A stretch of DNA of 64,000 bases from an uncultured Alcanivorax sp. (GCF_947258575.1 NZ_CAMYIV010000011.1:434001-498000), one strand, 5' to 3'; shown: positions 52,534 to 61,596, counted from the stretch's first letter. A program made the numbers and translations. The notes: generated by a model from the letters alone, not told the origin.

Positions 52534-54057
52534 ATGAACAGTGTGCTGACAATGGTGGCCGGGCTGGGGCTGTTCCTGTTTGCCATGCAGCTGGTGGAGC
52601 AGGCGGTGCAGACGCTGTTCAGCGAAAAGGCGTCCCACTGGCTGCAACGCTCCACCAATACCACCCTGAAAGGCGTGCTTGCCGGGGCCCTGGTTACCGC
52701 CGTGATGCAGAGCAGCTCCCTGGTCGGATTACTGGTTCTGGCCTTTGTGTCAGTGGGGATACTGCCGCTGCGTCATGCCATGGCGGTGATGCTGGGGGCC
52801 AACCTGGGCACCACGGTAACCGGCTGGTTGGTGACGTTGTTGGGTTTCAAGCTCTCGCTTTCCGCGATCAGCCTGCCTCTGGCCGGGGCCGGCGCTCTCT
52901 GCTATGTACTGCTGTCGAAAGGTGTGTGGCGTTCTGCGGGCTTGTTCCTGCTGGCTTTCGGCTTGCTGATCTTTGGCCTGGATACCATGAAGGTGGCCGT
53001 TGAAGGCGTCGGGCAGCGTTTCGATGTGAGCTGGCTACAGGGTTATCCGCCGCTGGTGTATCTGCTGGCCGGGGTACTGCTGACCGCCATCATCCAGTCC
53101 TCGTCGGCAGCCATGCTGATTACGTTATCGGCACTTAACGGGGGCTTGATTGCCTTGCCGGAAGCCCTGGCGCTGGTGATCGGTGCCGACCTGGGGACCA
53201 CCAGTACCTTGTTGCTCGGAGCGATAAAGGGCTCCGTGCAGAAGAAACAGGTGGCGGCGTTTCATGTGTTTTATAACCTGGGAACGGCGCTGCTGGCCTT
53301 TTTCCTGATGATGCCGGTGTGGCCAGAGGTCTCTGGCTGGTTGGGTCTCAGTGATCCGCTATATGGCCTGGTGGCCTTCCATACCGGTTTCAATCTGGTC
53401 GGGATTGTGGTGTTCGCGCCGTTACTGGGTGCCATGGAGCGGAGTATTGAAAAGCATATTGGCAAGCGAGGACATCATGACCTGTTCGCCGATATCAGCC
53501 CGCAATCGGTGGAGCCGGCGTTGTTGGTGCTCGGCCGCGAGACTGACAGCCTCATCGAGCGGGTCAGGAACTATTGCCTTCACCCGCTCCAGGGGCGCTC
53601 CTTGTCTCGTTTCCTTGAGGAATACGGCCGGGTGACAGACATGGAAATGGAATTGGCTGACTATGCCAACCGGCTGGCTCAACAGCCCATGACCGAGGGG
53701 CAGGAACAGCGCCTGCGGCGTCTTCGCGCCCGGGTGCGTGAAGCGGTTTATGCCTTGAAGGCGCTGAAGGATGTGGCGGATGATCTGGCGCTTCTGGCAG
53801 CAAGCCGTGACCCCGGCCTGCAGGGGTTCAGTGAGCAGATCCTTCAGGCGCTGGAGCGACTCTATCAGGCATCACCCTGCGATGAGCTGGCGGCACAGCA
53901 TCGCCTGGCCATGGAACAGCTTCAGCGCGACGCCTATTTACTGGTGGCAGATGCCCGTTTACGGGGGATCAGCGTGCTGAATCTGGCGCGGGAAGTGGAT
54001 GAGAGTGGCCGCCACTGGTTGCGGAGTCTGGCTGTGATGGATGGCGATACCCTGTGA
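52534..54057 (+). CDS. Na/Pi cotransporter family protein with PhoU-like tail
   Basis: A 507-residue NptA/YjbB-type phosphate transporter. The two inverted Na-Pi repeats are clear: MQSSSLVGLLVLAFV and GANLGTTVTGWLVTLLG in the first, IQSSSAAMLITLSAL and GADLGTTSTLLLGAIKG in the second. The QSSS motifs form the binding site. About eight or nine membrane helices precede a cytosolic helical PhoU-like domain (about residues 340-507). E. coli YjbB mainly exports phosphate, so direction is uncertain. Cotranscription with PPK2 suggests coping with phosphate freed from or stored as polyphosphate. Confidence 0.9.
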   Translation: MNSVLTMVAGLGLFLFAMQLVEQAVQTLFSEKASHWLQRSTNTTLKGVLAGALVTAVMQSSSLVGLLVLAFVSVGILPLRHAMAVMLGANLGTTVTGWLVTLLGFKLSLSAISLPLAGAGALCYVLLSKGVWRSAGLFLLAFGLLIFGLDTMKVAVEGVGQRFDVSWLQGYPPLVYLLAGVLLTAIIQSSSAAMLITLSALNGGLIALPEALALVIGADLGTTSTLLLGAIKGSVQKKQVAAFHVFYNLGTALLAFFLMMPVWPEVSGWLGLSDPLYGLVAFHTGFNLVGIVVFAPLLGAMERSIEKHIGKRGHHDLFADISPQSVEPALLVLGRETDSLIERVRNYCLHPLQGRSLSRFLEEYGRVTDMEMELADYANRLAQQPMTEGQEQRLRRLRARVREAVYALKALKDVADDLALLAASRDPGLQGFSEQILQALERLYQASPCDELAAQHRLAMEQLQRDAYLLVADARLRGISVLNLAREVDESGRHWLRSLAVMDGDTL

Positions 54058-54062
54058 GGGCT

Positions 54063-54079
54063 GGCGTCAGGCTGACGCC
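54063..54079. terminator. Short palindrome at a convergent gene junction
   Basis: GGCGTCAG-g-CTGACGCC (54063-54079) spans the nine-base gap and overlaps the end of the minus-strand receiver gene, whose TGA stop lies in it. No T-run follows. Its sequence is related to the GACGCCT-type repeat at 56663-56710. Confidence 0.5.
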
Positions 54080-54462
54080 CCGGTGGGGGAGAGGTTGCCG
54101 GTGGCTAACTGGCTGAAAGCCACTTCCAGCCAGCGTCGCAATTCACTGGGGCGCAGGGGCTTGGGCATCAAGGTCTCGCCGCCTGCGTCCAGGCATTGTT
54201 GCCGGTAGGCCTCGCTGTTGTTGCCGGAGATAAACAGAATGGGGGTCTGGCCATTCTGGTTGCGGATATCCCTGGCCACGCTGAATCCATCCAGTGTCGG
54301 TAGTTCCACGTCCAGGATCAGCAGGTCCACATTTCGCTGTCGGTAAAGACGTAGCGCTGCCTCACCGTCGGCGGCCAGCACATATTCATGGCCCAGCTCT
54401 TCGATGATACGGCAGATGATAAGACTGACAGCTTTATTGTCTTCGACAACGAGAACATTCAT
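54067..54462 (-). CDS. Stand-alone receiver-domain response regulator
   Basis: A 131-residue single receiver domain without an output domain (CheY-like). It starts MNVLVVEDNKAVSLIICRIIEEL with the acidic pair, has the phospho-acceptor in VDLLILDVELPTLDG, the switch in PILFISGN, and the lysine in LMPKPLRPSELRRWLE. Ser replaces the usual Thr. A longer frame reaches 54543, but homology begins at 54462; no good ribosome site is seen at either. Possible partners are orphan hybrid kinases such as that at 313-3180; no kinase is adjacent. Confidence 0.85.
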   Translation of the reverse strand: MNVLVVEDNKAVSLIICRIIEELGHEYVLAADGEAALRLYRQRNVDLLILDVELPTLDGFSVARDIRNQNGQTPILFISGNNSEAYRQQCLDAGGETLMPKPLRPSELRRWLEVAFSQLATGNLSPTGASA

Positions 54463-54604
54463 GAATGATTTTGTAACGTAACGGCGCGCTGATAACAAGG
54501 GTGAAAGACACGTCAAGGTAGTTTTTGTTATTTCAACGTACAATGGCGCGACCGGATCGGGTAAACACTATGTCAATTATGGCCAGTTTCTTTATTATTG
54601 GCGG

Positions 54605-54706
54605 TCCGGATTCCGGTCAGAGGATTCGAGATACAAGCCCGGCGGACAAGAATGCTGAACGGGTAACGATTTCAGGATACTGAAGAAGCGGTTCAACCGC
54701 TTTTTG
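54605..54706 (+). ncRNA. Candidate small RNA or AraC-gene leader with GGA motifs
   Basis: A promoter-like pair ATGTCA (54570-54575), 17 bases, TATTAT (54593-54598) precedes about 100 bases ending in hairpin AAGCGG-TTCAA-CCGCTT followed by TTT (54686-54705). Inside are four GGA motifs, one in the small stem TTCAG-GATA-CTGAA and one in CCGGATTCCGG. This looks like a CsrA/RsmA-binding RNA, or an attenuated leader of the AraC gene that begins 31 bases further on. Four GGA motifs in 100 bases is only modestly above chance. Confidence 0.3.
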
Positions 54707-54736
54707 GCATTGCCAATGGTGTGAGGGTGGCGGTCG

Positions 54737-55756
54737 ATGTACCAGCGCAGAACAATCAATATCAATCGCGTAGTGAAGTTGCTCCAGGGGGCGGGCCGGT
54801 CCGGTGCCAGCATTCCCGATCTACTTGATCAGTGCGATATCCCCCGACAGTTGCTCGATGACCCGGACGGTACCATCGAGCGAGACACCTTTATCAAGAT
54901 GATGCTGCTGATTATGCAGCAGACCCAGGACGAGTTTCTCGGTTTTGGCCAGGGTCGCAAATCAAAGCCCGGCACCTTTTCCATGATGGCCCACGCGGTG
55001 ATCAATTGCCCGACCCTGGGGGCGGCCATCGAGCGGGGTATCCGCTTTTATGATCTGTTCGAGCTAAGCATGCATTCCCGGATAGAGCGGCACGGAGACA
55101 TCGCCCGGCTGGTGGTAAAGGCTGACCCGCGCCTGGATTTTCGGGAAGTGATCATTGAGACGTCCCTTTTTGTCTGGCTGCGTTTTATGAGCTGGCTGGT
55201 GGGCAAGGCTATCGAGCCCCAGCTGGTGAAGCTGGATTACACCGATGTGAGGAACGATGAGGAACACCGTTTCCTGTTCGATTGCCCCATCGAGTACAGC
55301 GCCGACGAAAATGCGGTGAGTTTCCGTGCTGATTTTCTTGACCTGCCCCTGGTGCAAAACGAGCTGTCTCTTTCCAAGTTTCTCAAGGATTCCCTGGCTC
55401 AGTTGTTCGATGGCAATATCCACAATGTGGGGTTGCCGGCGCAAATCCGGGCGATCATCTCCAACGAATACGGCAACAGCTTCCCCGATTTCACGGAAAT
55501 CTGCGGTAAACTCAACATGACGCCGCAAACCCTGCGCCGCCGGCTGAAAGAGGCCAATACCAGCTACCAGGAGATCAAGGACTCCATCCGCAAGGATGCG
55601 TCAGTCTATTACCTGTCCAAGCCGGATCTGAGCATCGATGAAATTGCCCTGTTGATGGGCTTCAGTGAAGCCAGCTCTTTCCACCGTGCCTTCAAAAAGT
55701 GGACGGGCAAGACCCCATCCAGCTTCCGTAAGGAGCATTTCGGCGTCAGTCATTAA
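54737..55756 (+). CDS. AraC family transcriptional regulator (OruR-like)
   Basis: A 339-residue AraC regulator with the same domain plan as the one at 30121: an N-terminal arabinose-binding-like sensor (about residues 20-210, GTFSMMAHAVINCPTLGAAIERGIRFYDLFE) and a C-terminal double helix-turn-helix (LNMTPQTLRRRLKEANTSYQEIKDSIRKD and LMGFSEASSFHRAFKKWTGKTPSSFRKE). In oil degraders such regulators often control lipid or alkane genes, but no target is adjacent. purU starts 24 bases after its stop, so read-through is possible. The AAGCGG hairpin upstream may attenuate it. Confidence 0.88.
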   Translation: MYQRRTININRVVKLLQGAGRSGASIPDLLDQCDIPRQLLDDPDGTIERDTFIKMMLLIMQQTQDEFLGFGQGRKSKPGTFSMMAHAVINCPTLGAAIERGIRFYDLFELSMHSRIERHGDIARLVVKADPRLDFREVIIETSLFVWLRFMSWLVGKAIEPQLVKLDYTDVRNDEEHRFLFDCPIEYSADENAVSFRADFLDLPLVQNELSLSKFLKDSLAQLFDGNIHNVGLPAQIRAIISNEYGNSFPDFTEICGKLNMTPQTLRRRLKEANTSYQEIKDSIRKDASVYYLSKPDLSIDEIALLMGFSEASSFHRAFKKWTGKTPSSFRKEHFGVSH

Positions 55757-55780
55757 TCTGACCGATTACCAGGACCCGCA

Positions 55781-56653
55781 ATGACAGTGCAAGACGCCAA
55801 CACGGCCCGCCTGCTGGTAACCTGCCCGGACAAGCCGGGTATTATCAGCGCCGTCAGTACCTTTCTGTTCAACCACGGTGCCAACATCACCGATTTCGAC
55901 CAGCACTCCAGCGATGCCCGGGGTGGCACTTTCTTTCTGCGCCTGGAATTCCAGACACCGGAGCTGGACTGCTCCCGGGAGGCGCTGCGCAACAATTTCG
56001 CCAGCCGGGTCGCTGAACCTTACGGCATGCAGTGGCAGATCAGCTATGCCAGCGAGAAAAAGCGCATGGCGGTGTTGGTATCACGCCATGACCACGTGAT
56101 CATGGATTTGTTGTGGCGTACCTCGCGGGGCGACCTGCCGGCCACCATTCCAATGGTGATCAGCAATCATGATGATCTTCGCGGCGAAGTGGAGCGCTTC
56201 GGTATCGATTATCACCATATTCCGGTGAACGGCGATAACAAGGCCGAGGCGGAAGCCAAGGCGTTGGCGCTGTTGGAGGGCCAGGTAGACGTGATCGTGT
56301 TGGCCCGCTACATGCAGATTCTGAGCAGCGAGTTTGTTTCGCACCATCCGCACCGCATTATCAACATCCACCATTCCTTCCTGCCAGCCTTCGTGGGCGC
56401 CAACCCCTATCAGCAGGCCCACGATCGTGGCGTCAAACTGATCGGTGCCACCAGCCACTATGTGACAGAAGATCTGGATCAGGGGCCGATCATCGAGCAG
56501 AACGTGCAGCGGGTCAGCCATCGGCATTCCGCTGACGAGCTGAAGTCGCTGGGGCAGGACGTGGAACGGCAGGTAATGCTGCGCGCAGTTCGCTGGCACC
56601 TGGAAGACCGGGTCATCGTCGATGGCAACAAGACAGTGGTGTTTGTGAAGTAA
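55781..56653 (+). CDS. purU: Formyltetrahydrofolate deformylase
   Basis: PurU hydrolyses 10-formyl-THF to formate and THF and so balances one-carbon pools. Its 290 residues have an N-terminal ACT domain (LLVTCPDKPGIISAVSTFLFNHGANITDFDQHS) and a formyl-transferase domain with IPMVISNHDDLR, RIINIHHSFLPAFVGANPYQQAHDRGVKLIGATSHYV, and TEDLDQGPIIEQ. The Asn/His/Asp catalytic set matches purN, present at 35199. It may be cotranscribed with the AraC gene. Confidence 0.95.
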   Translation: MTVQDANTARLLVTCPDKPGIISAVSTFLFNHGANITDFDQHSSDARGGTFFLRLEFQTPELDCSREALRNNFASRVAEPYGMQWQISYASEKKRMAVLVSRHDHVIMDLLWRTSRGDLPATIPMVISNHDDLRGEVERFGIDYHHIPVNGDNKAEAEAKALALLEGQVDVIVLARYMQILSSEFVSHHPHRIINIHHSFLPAFVGANPYQQAHDRGVKLIGATSHYVTEDLDQGPIIEQNVQRVSHRHSADELKSLGQDVERQVMLRAVRWHLEDRVIVDGNKTVVFVK

Positions 56654-56662
56654 CCCCGGACA

Positions 56663-56710
56663 CTGACGCCTGACGCCAAAAACTAAAATCGCACAGGCGT
56701 CAGGCGTCAG
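56663..56710. repeat. Gene-end inverted repeat, GACGCCT type
   Basis: CTGACGCCTGACGCC (56663-56677) and its exact inverse (56696-56710) flank an 18-base AT-rich loop. Each arm is a direct repeat of TGACGCC. It fills the gap between convergent purU and the outer-membrane protein gene and may terminate both. Confidence 0.75.
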
Positions 56711-56714
56711 GTGG

Positions 56715-57386
56715 TCAGTTGCTATAACGCAGCCCGATCCCCAACGTGCCAAAGTTTTCGGATTCCAGTTGCGTGTGGCGGTAATCCGCAGTTACAGACA
56801 ACTTATCCAGCACCGGGATTGCCAGGCCTACGCCGAGATAGGGCGCAATACCACTTTGACTATCGCTGCTAGGGGCTTCCGATAGCGACAACACGGTGTC
56901 GCCATTATTATCCAGCAGGGTGCGCTGCTGACGGTTCTCCAGCTCAAAATCGTAGATATAGGCGCCGCCTTTCAAGTATACCCAACGCCTGGTCTGCCAC
57001 AGGAGCCCTACAGTGAAGCCATTGATCTCCAGCGAATCTTCTTCGTTGATGCGGACACTGCTGGCCCCGGCACCCTGTTCCGACACCGTTGGTGCTCTTA
57101 CAAATTCACTGTCGATGGAATCCTTGCTCTGACGCAGGAAACCTGCCTCCAGTCCCAGACGGGAGTCACCACCCAGATCCACACTGTTGAGCCACATGCC
57201 AATGCGTATATTCAGCCCATCGGTGGTATCAAAGCCATAGGGGGCCAGGTCAGCACGTAGCATCTGCGCCTCGGCGTAGAAGTCCACATCTGGTGGCGCC
57301 AGTTCTTCCTCGGCATGAGCCAAAGAGACAAAAGGGGAGAGCAGGGCGGCGCCAAGGCCCAGAGTCAGCGGCAATATTGTTTTCAT
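56715..57386 (-). CDS. Predicted outer-membrane beta-barrel protein
   Basis: A 223-residue exported protein. The Sec signal is MKTILPLTLGLGAALLSPFVSLAHA. The mature part alternates amphipathic strands with turns (FYAEAQMLRADLAPYGF, LGLEAGFLRQSKDS, PYLGVGLAIPVLDKLSVTADYRHTQLES) and ends FGTLGIGLRYSN, without the usual terminal Phe; Asn is last, preceded by aromatic Tyr. This fits small OmpA/OmpW-like barrels. The ligand is unknown. The ATG at 57386 gives the clean signal peptide. It is divergent from rlmM, 77 bases away. Confidence 0.8.
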   Translation of the reverse strand: MKTILPLTLGLGAALLSPFVSLAHAEEELAPPDVDFYAEAQMLRADLAPYGFDTTDGLNIRIGMWLNSVDLGGDSRLGLEAGFLRQSKDSIDSEFVRAPTVSEQGAGASSVRINEEDSLEINGFTVGLLWQTRRWVYLKGGAYIYDFELENRQQRTLLDNNGDTVLSLSEAPSSDSQSGIAPYLGVGLAIPVLDKLSVTADYRHTQLESENFGTLGIGLRYSN

Positions 57387-57463
57387 TATTGATCCAGCCG
57401 TTGTGATAAGGACAATGTAGAGCCTCAAAGAAGCTCCCATATTGTAACCAGCGCGAGACCAAC

Positions 57464-58525
57464 ATGCACAGTGACTTGCAGCACGCCCATGATGAAACCC
57501 TGCTGGGGTTGTGCCGACCCGGCTTCGAGAACGATCTGGCGGCGGAGCTGAACTACCATGCGGCGGAGCAGATGGTTGGCGGTTATCCGCGTACCGTCCC
57601 GGATAGCGGCTATGTGCTCTGGCACAGCCAACAGGGTTCCATGGCGGCACTGCTGGATAGTGGGCTGATTTTTGCCCGTAGCCTTAGCCTGGCCGAAGGG
57701 CAGTTCGTGGATATCGGCGATGACCGGATTGCTGAACTATGGCCACTGCTGAAGCAGGCGGCTCCTTTCAGTGAGGTGTTTCTGGAACATCCGGACACCA
57801 ATGACGGTCGTGAAATGCAGCGCTTTCTGCGCGGCTTTCGCAAGGCGCTGGAGCCACGTCTGAAAAAGGCTGGTCTGTTGAAACCCGGTGCCCGCCAACG
57901 GCTGCACCTGTTCTTCAGTGATTCCCACAATGGCTGGGTGACCAGCAGCCCGACCGCTATCCCACTTGCTGAAGGCGGGGTGCGACGGCTGAAATTGCCG
58001 GCTGAAGCACCCAGCCGCTCCGCGCTCAAGGTTGAAGAGGCGCTGATCCGTTTTTTTGGCAGCACGGACGGCCTCACAGCAAAAACCGCTGTGGATCTGG
58101 GCGCTGCCCCGGGCGGCTGGAGCTGGCAACTGGCCCGCCGTGGCATCAAGGTGCAGGCGGTGGATCACGGTAAACTGGATACCCGCCTGATGGATGAATA
58201 TCCGGTGGAGCATATCCACGGTGATGCCTTCACCTGGCGGCCCCGTAGCAGTGTGGACCTGGTGGTTTGCGATGTGGTGGACAAGCCGGCGCGCACCCTG
58301 CAGCAAATGGAAAAATGGCTCACCCAGGGTTGGTCCAGAGCGGCCCTGTTCAATCTCAAGCTACCCATGAAGCGTCGTTTCCAGGAGGCATGGCAATTGC
58401 TCGAGAAACTGACCGTTGCCATGGAGCGTCACGAGAATCTGGGCGTGCCCGAGATCAAGGCGGCCCAGCTTTACTATGATCGTGAGGAAATTACCGTGTG
58501 GGCTGCGTTCCACCGGGACTATTGA
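57464..58525 (+). CDS. rlmM: 23S rRNA (cytidine-2498-2'-O)-methyltransferase
   Basis: RlmM methylates the ribose of C2498 in the peptidyl-transferase centre. The 353 residues have an N-terminal THUMP-like part (about 1-95) and an RrmJ-like Rossmann domain with [19 protein letters not shown] (SAM site, about residues 208-226), [21 protein letters not shown], and [10 protein letters not shown]. These give the K-D-K-E set of 2'-O methyltransferases. Length matches E. coli RlmM. The MFS gene begins two bases after its stop. Confidence 0.93.
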   Translation: MHSDLQHAHDETLLGLCRPGFENDLAAELNYHAAEQMVGGYPRTVPDSGYVLWHSQQGSMAALLDSGLIFARSLSLAEGQFVDIGDDRIAELWPLLKQAAPFSEVFLEHPDTNDGREMQRFLRGFRKALEPRLKKAGLLKPGARQRLHLFFSDSHNGWVTSSPTAIPLAEGGVRRLKLPAEAPSRSALKVEEALIRFFGSTDGLTAKTAVDLGAAPGGWSWQLARRGIKVQAVDHGKLDTRLMDEYPVEHIHGDAFTWRPRSSVDLVVCDVVDKPARTLQQMEKWLTQGWSRAALFNLKLPMKRRFQEAWQLLEKLTVAMERHENLGVPEIKAAQLYYDREEITVWAAFHRDY

Positions 58526-58527
58526 TC

Positions 58528-59769
58528 ATGCCCACAACCCGTGCCACCCCGGCACTCTTTGCCACCCTGGGTATGCTGTACTTTGCCCAGGGTCTGCCGG
58601 CCGGCTTGTTGGGTAAGTCCATGCCGGCCCTGGCCAGGGATGCAGGCCTGTCACCGGAATGGATCGGCCTGCTGGCGCTACCGGCGTTGCCCTGGGCGCT
58701 GAAATTTCTCTGGGCACCTTGGGTAGACCGCTGGGGCAGTGGCAAACCCAATCACCGCAAGCGATGGATTCTGGCCTGCGTATTTGCCGTGATGGTGGTG
58801 CTGGCCATCACCGCACTGTTCCCCCGGGAATGGCTGTTCGGCCCGGGCTTTGTGCTGCTGGTGGCGCTGCTGTTCCTGCTCAACCTGTTCAGTGCCACCC
58901 AGGATATCGCCACCGACGGTCTGGCTACGCGCTTGTTAACGCCGGACCTGCGTGGGCTGGGCAACAGCATCCAGGTCAATGGCTACAAGATCGGCATGAT
59001 TTTGGGTAGTGGTGCGTTACTGATTTTGGTCGGTCGCTGGGGTTGGCAGGGCACCATGGCGTGCATGATCATCGCCTTGATGCTGGTTGCCCTGGTGGCC
59101 TGGCGATTCCGGGAGCCGCCAGAACCGGTGAAGCCCCGCCGGCCGGTTACCTTGCGCTGGTGGCGGCGGCAACTGACGTTATTCTGGTGGCGACCGCAAA
59201 TGGCGGTCTGGTTGCTCATTCTGCTGGGTTACAAGGTTGGCGATGGATTCGGTTCCCGTATGATCAAACCCTTTCTGGTAGATCGGCAGTGGAGCCTGGA
59301 AGGCATTGGGCACCTGGATCTGGTGTCTTCCCTGGTGGGGCTGGCCGGGGCCGCGTTGGCAGGCGTGCTGATGATGAGGATGTCGCGCAAACTGGCCCTG
59401 TTCGGTTTTGCCGGCTTGCAGGCCGTGTCCTTTCTTGGCTGGTGGATGGTGGCCAGCAGCCCGGCGGATCACTGGATCTGGCCGGTGGCCCTGTTCGAGC
59501 AATTCGCCGACGGCCTTTCCACCGTCGCCCTGTTTGTACTGATGATGGACTATTGCCGCAGCGGCCACGAGGGCAGTGACTACACCATGCAGGCCTCGGT
59601 GCAGTTGTTTGCGGTGGGAGCCTTCACCCTGGCCAGCGGCTTCAGTGTGGCCTGGCTGGGCTATGCCAGCCACTTCTTGCTGGCTGCGATTCTCTGCACA
59701 GCCGTTATAATGGCCGCCTTTTTCTGGCAAGCGCCCATTGATGGCAACGCAAAAAAGGTAACTCCATGA
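58528..59769 (+). CDS. MFS transporter, AmpG-like
   Basis: A 413-residue major-facilitator protein with about 12 membrane helices. The start [59 protein letters not shown] is very like AmpG-type permeases, which import anhydro-muropeptides. [17 protein letters not shown] is a family hallmark. Some of these instead carry acetyl-CoA or unknown solutes. It begins two bases past rlmM and its end overlaps tusA by four bases, so the three form an operon. A muropeptide role would fit slt in this window, though they are unlinked. Confidence 0.85.
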   Translation: MPTTRATPALFATLGMLYFAQGLPAGLLGKSMPALARDAGLSPEWIGLLALPALPWALKFLWAPWVDRWGSGKPNHRKRWILACVFAVMVVLAITALFPREWLFGPGFVLLVALLFLLNLFSATQDIATDGLATRLLTPDLRGLGNSIQVNGYKIGMILGSGALLILVGRWGWQGTMACMIIALMLVALVAWRFREPPEPVKPRRPVTLRWWRRQLTLFWWRPQMAVWLLILLGYKVGDGFGSRMIKPFLVDRQWSLEGIGHLDLVSSLVGLAGAALAGVLMMRMSRKLALFGFAGLQAVSFLGWWMVASSPADHWIWPVALFEQFADGLSTVALFVLMMDYCRSGHEGSDYTMQASVQLFAVGAFTLASGFSVAWLGYASHFLLAAILCTAVIMAAFFWQAPIDGNAKKVTP

Positions 59770-60002
59770 GCCACGACGCCCAGCACCACCTCGATGCCAC
59801 CGGCCTGCTGTGTCCGGAACCGGTGATGATGTTGCACAACAAGGTGCGCGACATGGCCCCAGGCGAGGTCCTGGAAGTGCGCGCCACCGACCCGTCCACC
59901 GAACGGGATATTCCCAAGTTCTGCCAGTTTCTTGGCCATACCTTGTTGGGGCAGGCGCAGGAAGGGGAGCTTTGGGTTTATTGGATACGGAAAAAGCAGT
60001 GA
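59766..60002 (+). CDS. tusA: Sulfurtransferase TusA
   Basis: A 78-residue TusA, which takes sulfur from IscS and hands it on for 2-thiouridine of tRNA and other thiolations. The CPxP motif is at Cys16 ([19 protein letters not shown]), and the fold ends in [13 protein letters not shown]. It starts in a four-base overlap (ATGA) with the MFS stop. The TGA stop is formed at the first bases of the following repeat element. Confidence 0.93.
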   Translation: MSHDAQHHLDATGLLCPEPVMMLHNKVRDMAPGEVLEVRATDPSTERDIPKFCQFLGHTLLGQAQEGELWVYWIRKKQ

Positions 60003-60161
60003 ACAGTTAATAGTTAACAGTGAATAGTTGCGCGCCCAAGCGCATTGAAAGTTGAACGCAAAGAGGCCGCGTCCATGGCTTGGACGCGGCCTCTTTGCGT
60101 TGTGGATTCACTCACGGATCAATCCGCGTAGCTTTTCACTATTCACTGTTAACGATTAACT
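60003..60161. repeat. Gene-end inverted-repeat element with terminator hairpin (full copy B)
   Basis: AT-rich arms (ACAGTTAATAGTTAACAGTG on the left; CACTATTCACTGTTAACGAT on the right) flank a perfect 21-base stem starting AACGCAAAGAGGCCGCG (60055-60075) and its complement (60081-60101) with a five-base loop. The stem contains the AGAGGCCGCG core of copies at 45213 and 63747. It lies between convergent tusA and the gene at 60168. Confidence 0.88.
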
Positions 60162-60167
60162 GCATTT

Positions 60168-60854
60168 TCAACTCCTTGCCAGCATGGCCACCGCCGCCAG
60201 TGCTTCCGGGTCGCGTTCTTTCAGTTTGTTGGCGATGCCGTGCTGAAAGAAGTAGCGGAAGTCCGGCAATTGTTGCGCCTGGATCAGGCATTTGGCGCCG
60301 GGTAGTACCGGGGTTTCCATGGTGCCGCTTTCATCGGCCACCATAGCGGCCAGGGTGCCGTCTGCGGTCAGCCGCCAGCTCACCACTTCCATCAGGCTGA
60401 TGGTGTGAAAATCATCCTCGGAAAATACTGCGTGAGTGCCGATGGTATCGGGGATTTCCTGAATCATCTGTTGGCCGGGCTGGGGTTTGCCAAAGAAGCC
60501 CAGTGCCGCATCCAGCTCCTGTACCTTGTGCTCGGGAGCCTCAACGAACAGGTAGTCGCTTTCCGGCAGCCGGTAGCCTTCCCAGCGGCCGTTCAGAGGA
60601 TCTGCCAGCGCCATGGCGGTCACCGGTTCTTTCAGCCAGGGAACCATGGCCACGGTATCGCCATTGGCGAGACGAGCCCAGGCCAGGATTTTCAGGGAGA
60701 AGAGTTTATCGGGGTGGTGGTCGTTGGCGTACAACAGCTCAATGCCATCGTATTCCGGGGAAAGACGCAAAATGGGGGGCTGTGCCGCTTTGCGGCGTGG
60801 AGAGAAAGGAACCACATTGTTCCCGCCAGGGTGTTGCCGGTGAGCCTGAGTCAT
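60168..60854 (-). CDS. Conserved hypothetical protein, 228 residues
   Basis: I recognise no named family, though it looks like a conserved gammaproteobacterial protein. It is soluble and acidic, with repeated strand-turn patterns: YDGIELLYANDHHPDKLFSLKILAWARLANG and FHTISLMEVVSWRLTADGTLAAMV are similar, so two related modules may exist. No signal or membrane segment. The ATG at 60854 follows GGGAGGTGCCC. It ends six bases from the repeat element. Base use is like its neighbours. The 286 bases upstream hold only a repeat arm at 60972. Confidence 0.7.
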   Translation of the reverse strand: MTQAHRQHPGGNNVVPFSPRRKAAQPPILRLSPEYDGIELLYANDHHPDKLFSLKILAWARLANGDTVAMVPWLKEPVTAMALADPLNGRWEGYRLPESDYLFVEAPEHKVQELDAALGFFGKPQPGQQMIQEIPDTIGTHAVFSEDDFHTISLMEVVSWRLTADGTLAAMVADESGTMETPVLPGAKCLIQAQQLPDFRYFFQHGIANKLKERDPEALAAVAMLARS

Positions 60855-60971
60855 GGGCACCTCCCGGTACAAGTCCTTGGCGCCGCCAGCCCGACACACA
60901 GTGTTCGTTCTGCACGGCCCGTTAATTCACGTTAGCCTGTACGAGGCGGCCATGCAAGCCGGTGCAGAAAG

Positions 60972-61010
60972 CAATTGATAGTTGATAATGGATAATTGAT
61001 AGCTGCGCGG
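60972..61010. repeat. Single AT-rich arm of the gene-end element
   Basis: CAATTGATAGTTGATAATGG followed by GATAATTGATAGCTGCGCGG resembles the left arm and CTGCGCGG end of copy A (45213). No hairpin or second arm follows, so it is a fragment or half copy. Confidence 0.6.
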
Positions 61011-61140
61011 TTTTGGTACTGAGGTGGCTCGCCGCGAAGGTGCCCGCGGGTCGGGGTGGCGTAGCCTGTAGGCCTGAACGCGGTTGACTTGTGGTTCGGC
61101 GTTATCCCCTTTTAATGTTCATTTCATCCAGGAGGCGGGT

Positions 61141-61596
61141 GTGCAGTGTGAGTATTATTTTGCCTATGGCTCGAATATGAATCCGGCCCGCATGGCGGTA
61201 CGGGGCATGCAGTATCGGGAGTCCATGGCGGCGCGGCTTGAAGGGTGGGCGCTGGCATTTAACAAGCGGGCCCATGGCAAGCAGGGCATTGCCTACGCCA
61301 ACATTGTGCCGACCAATGATGTGGTGGAAGGGGTGTTGTACCGCTTGCGCGATCATCGGGAAATCGAGCGGATGGACCCCTATGAAGGGCACCCGGTCCG
61401 TTACCGGCGTGAATGCATGCCGGTGCTGACAGGTGCGGGTGAAGTGCCGACCTGGGTTTATATTGCCAATGCAGACTGGCAGGCGGAAAACCTGAAGCCG
61501 GAGCGCTGGTACCTCAACCATCTGTTGAGCGGGCGCCCCTGGTTGACCGACAGTTATTACCGAAGGCTGTTGCAGGTGCCGGTATTTGAAACGTAG
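61141..61596 (+). CDS. Gamma-glutamylcyclotransferase-family protein
   Basis: A 151-residue protein of the gamma-glutamylcyclotransferase fold. The substrate loop YYFAYGSNMNPARM is at residues 5-18, and VVEGVLYRLRDHREIERMDPYEG supplies the catalytic Glu region. The family releases 5-oxoproline from gamma-glutamyl amino acids or acts on gamma-glutamylamines. It starts with GTG at 61141, directly after AGGAGGCGG; a frame from 61084 lacks a ribosome site. It is followed by a REP-like palindrome. Confidence 0.88.
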   Translation: MQCEYYFAYGSNMNPARMAVRGMQYRESMAARLEGWALAFNKRAHGKQGIAYANIVPTNDVVEGVLYRLRDHREIERMDPYEGHPVRYRRECMPVLTGAGEVPTWVYIANADWQAENLKPERWYLNHLLSGRPWLTDSYYRRLLQVPVFET

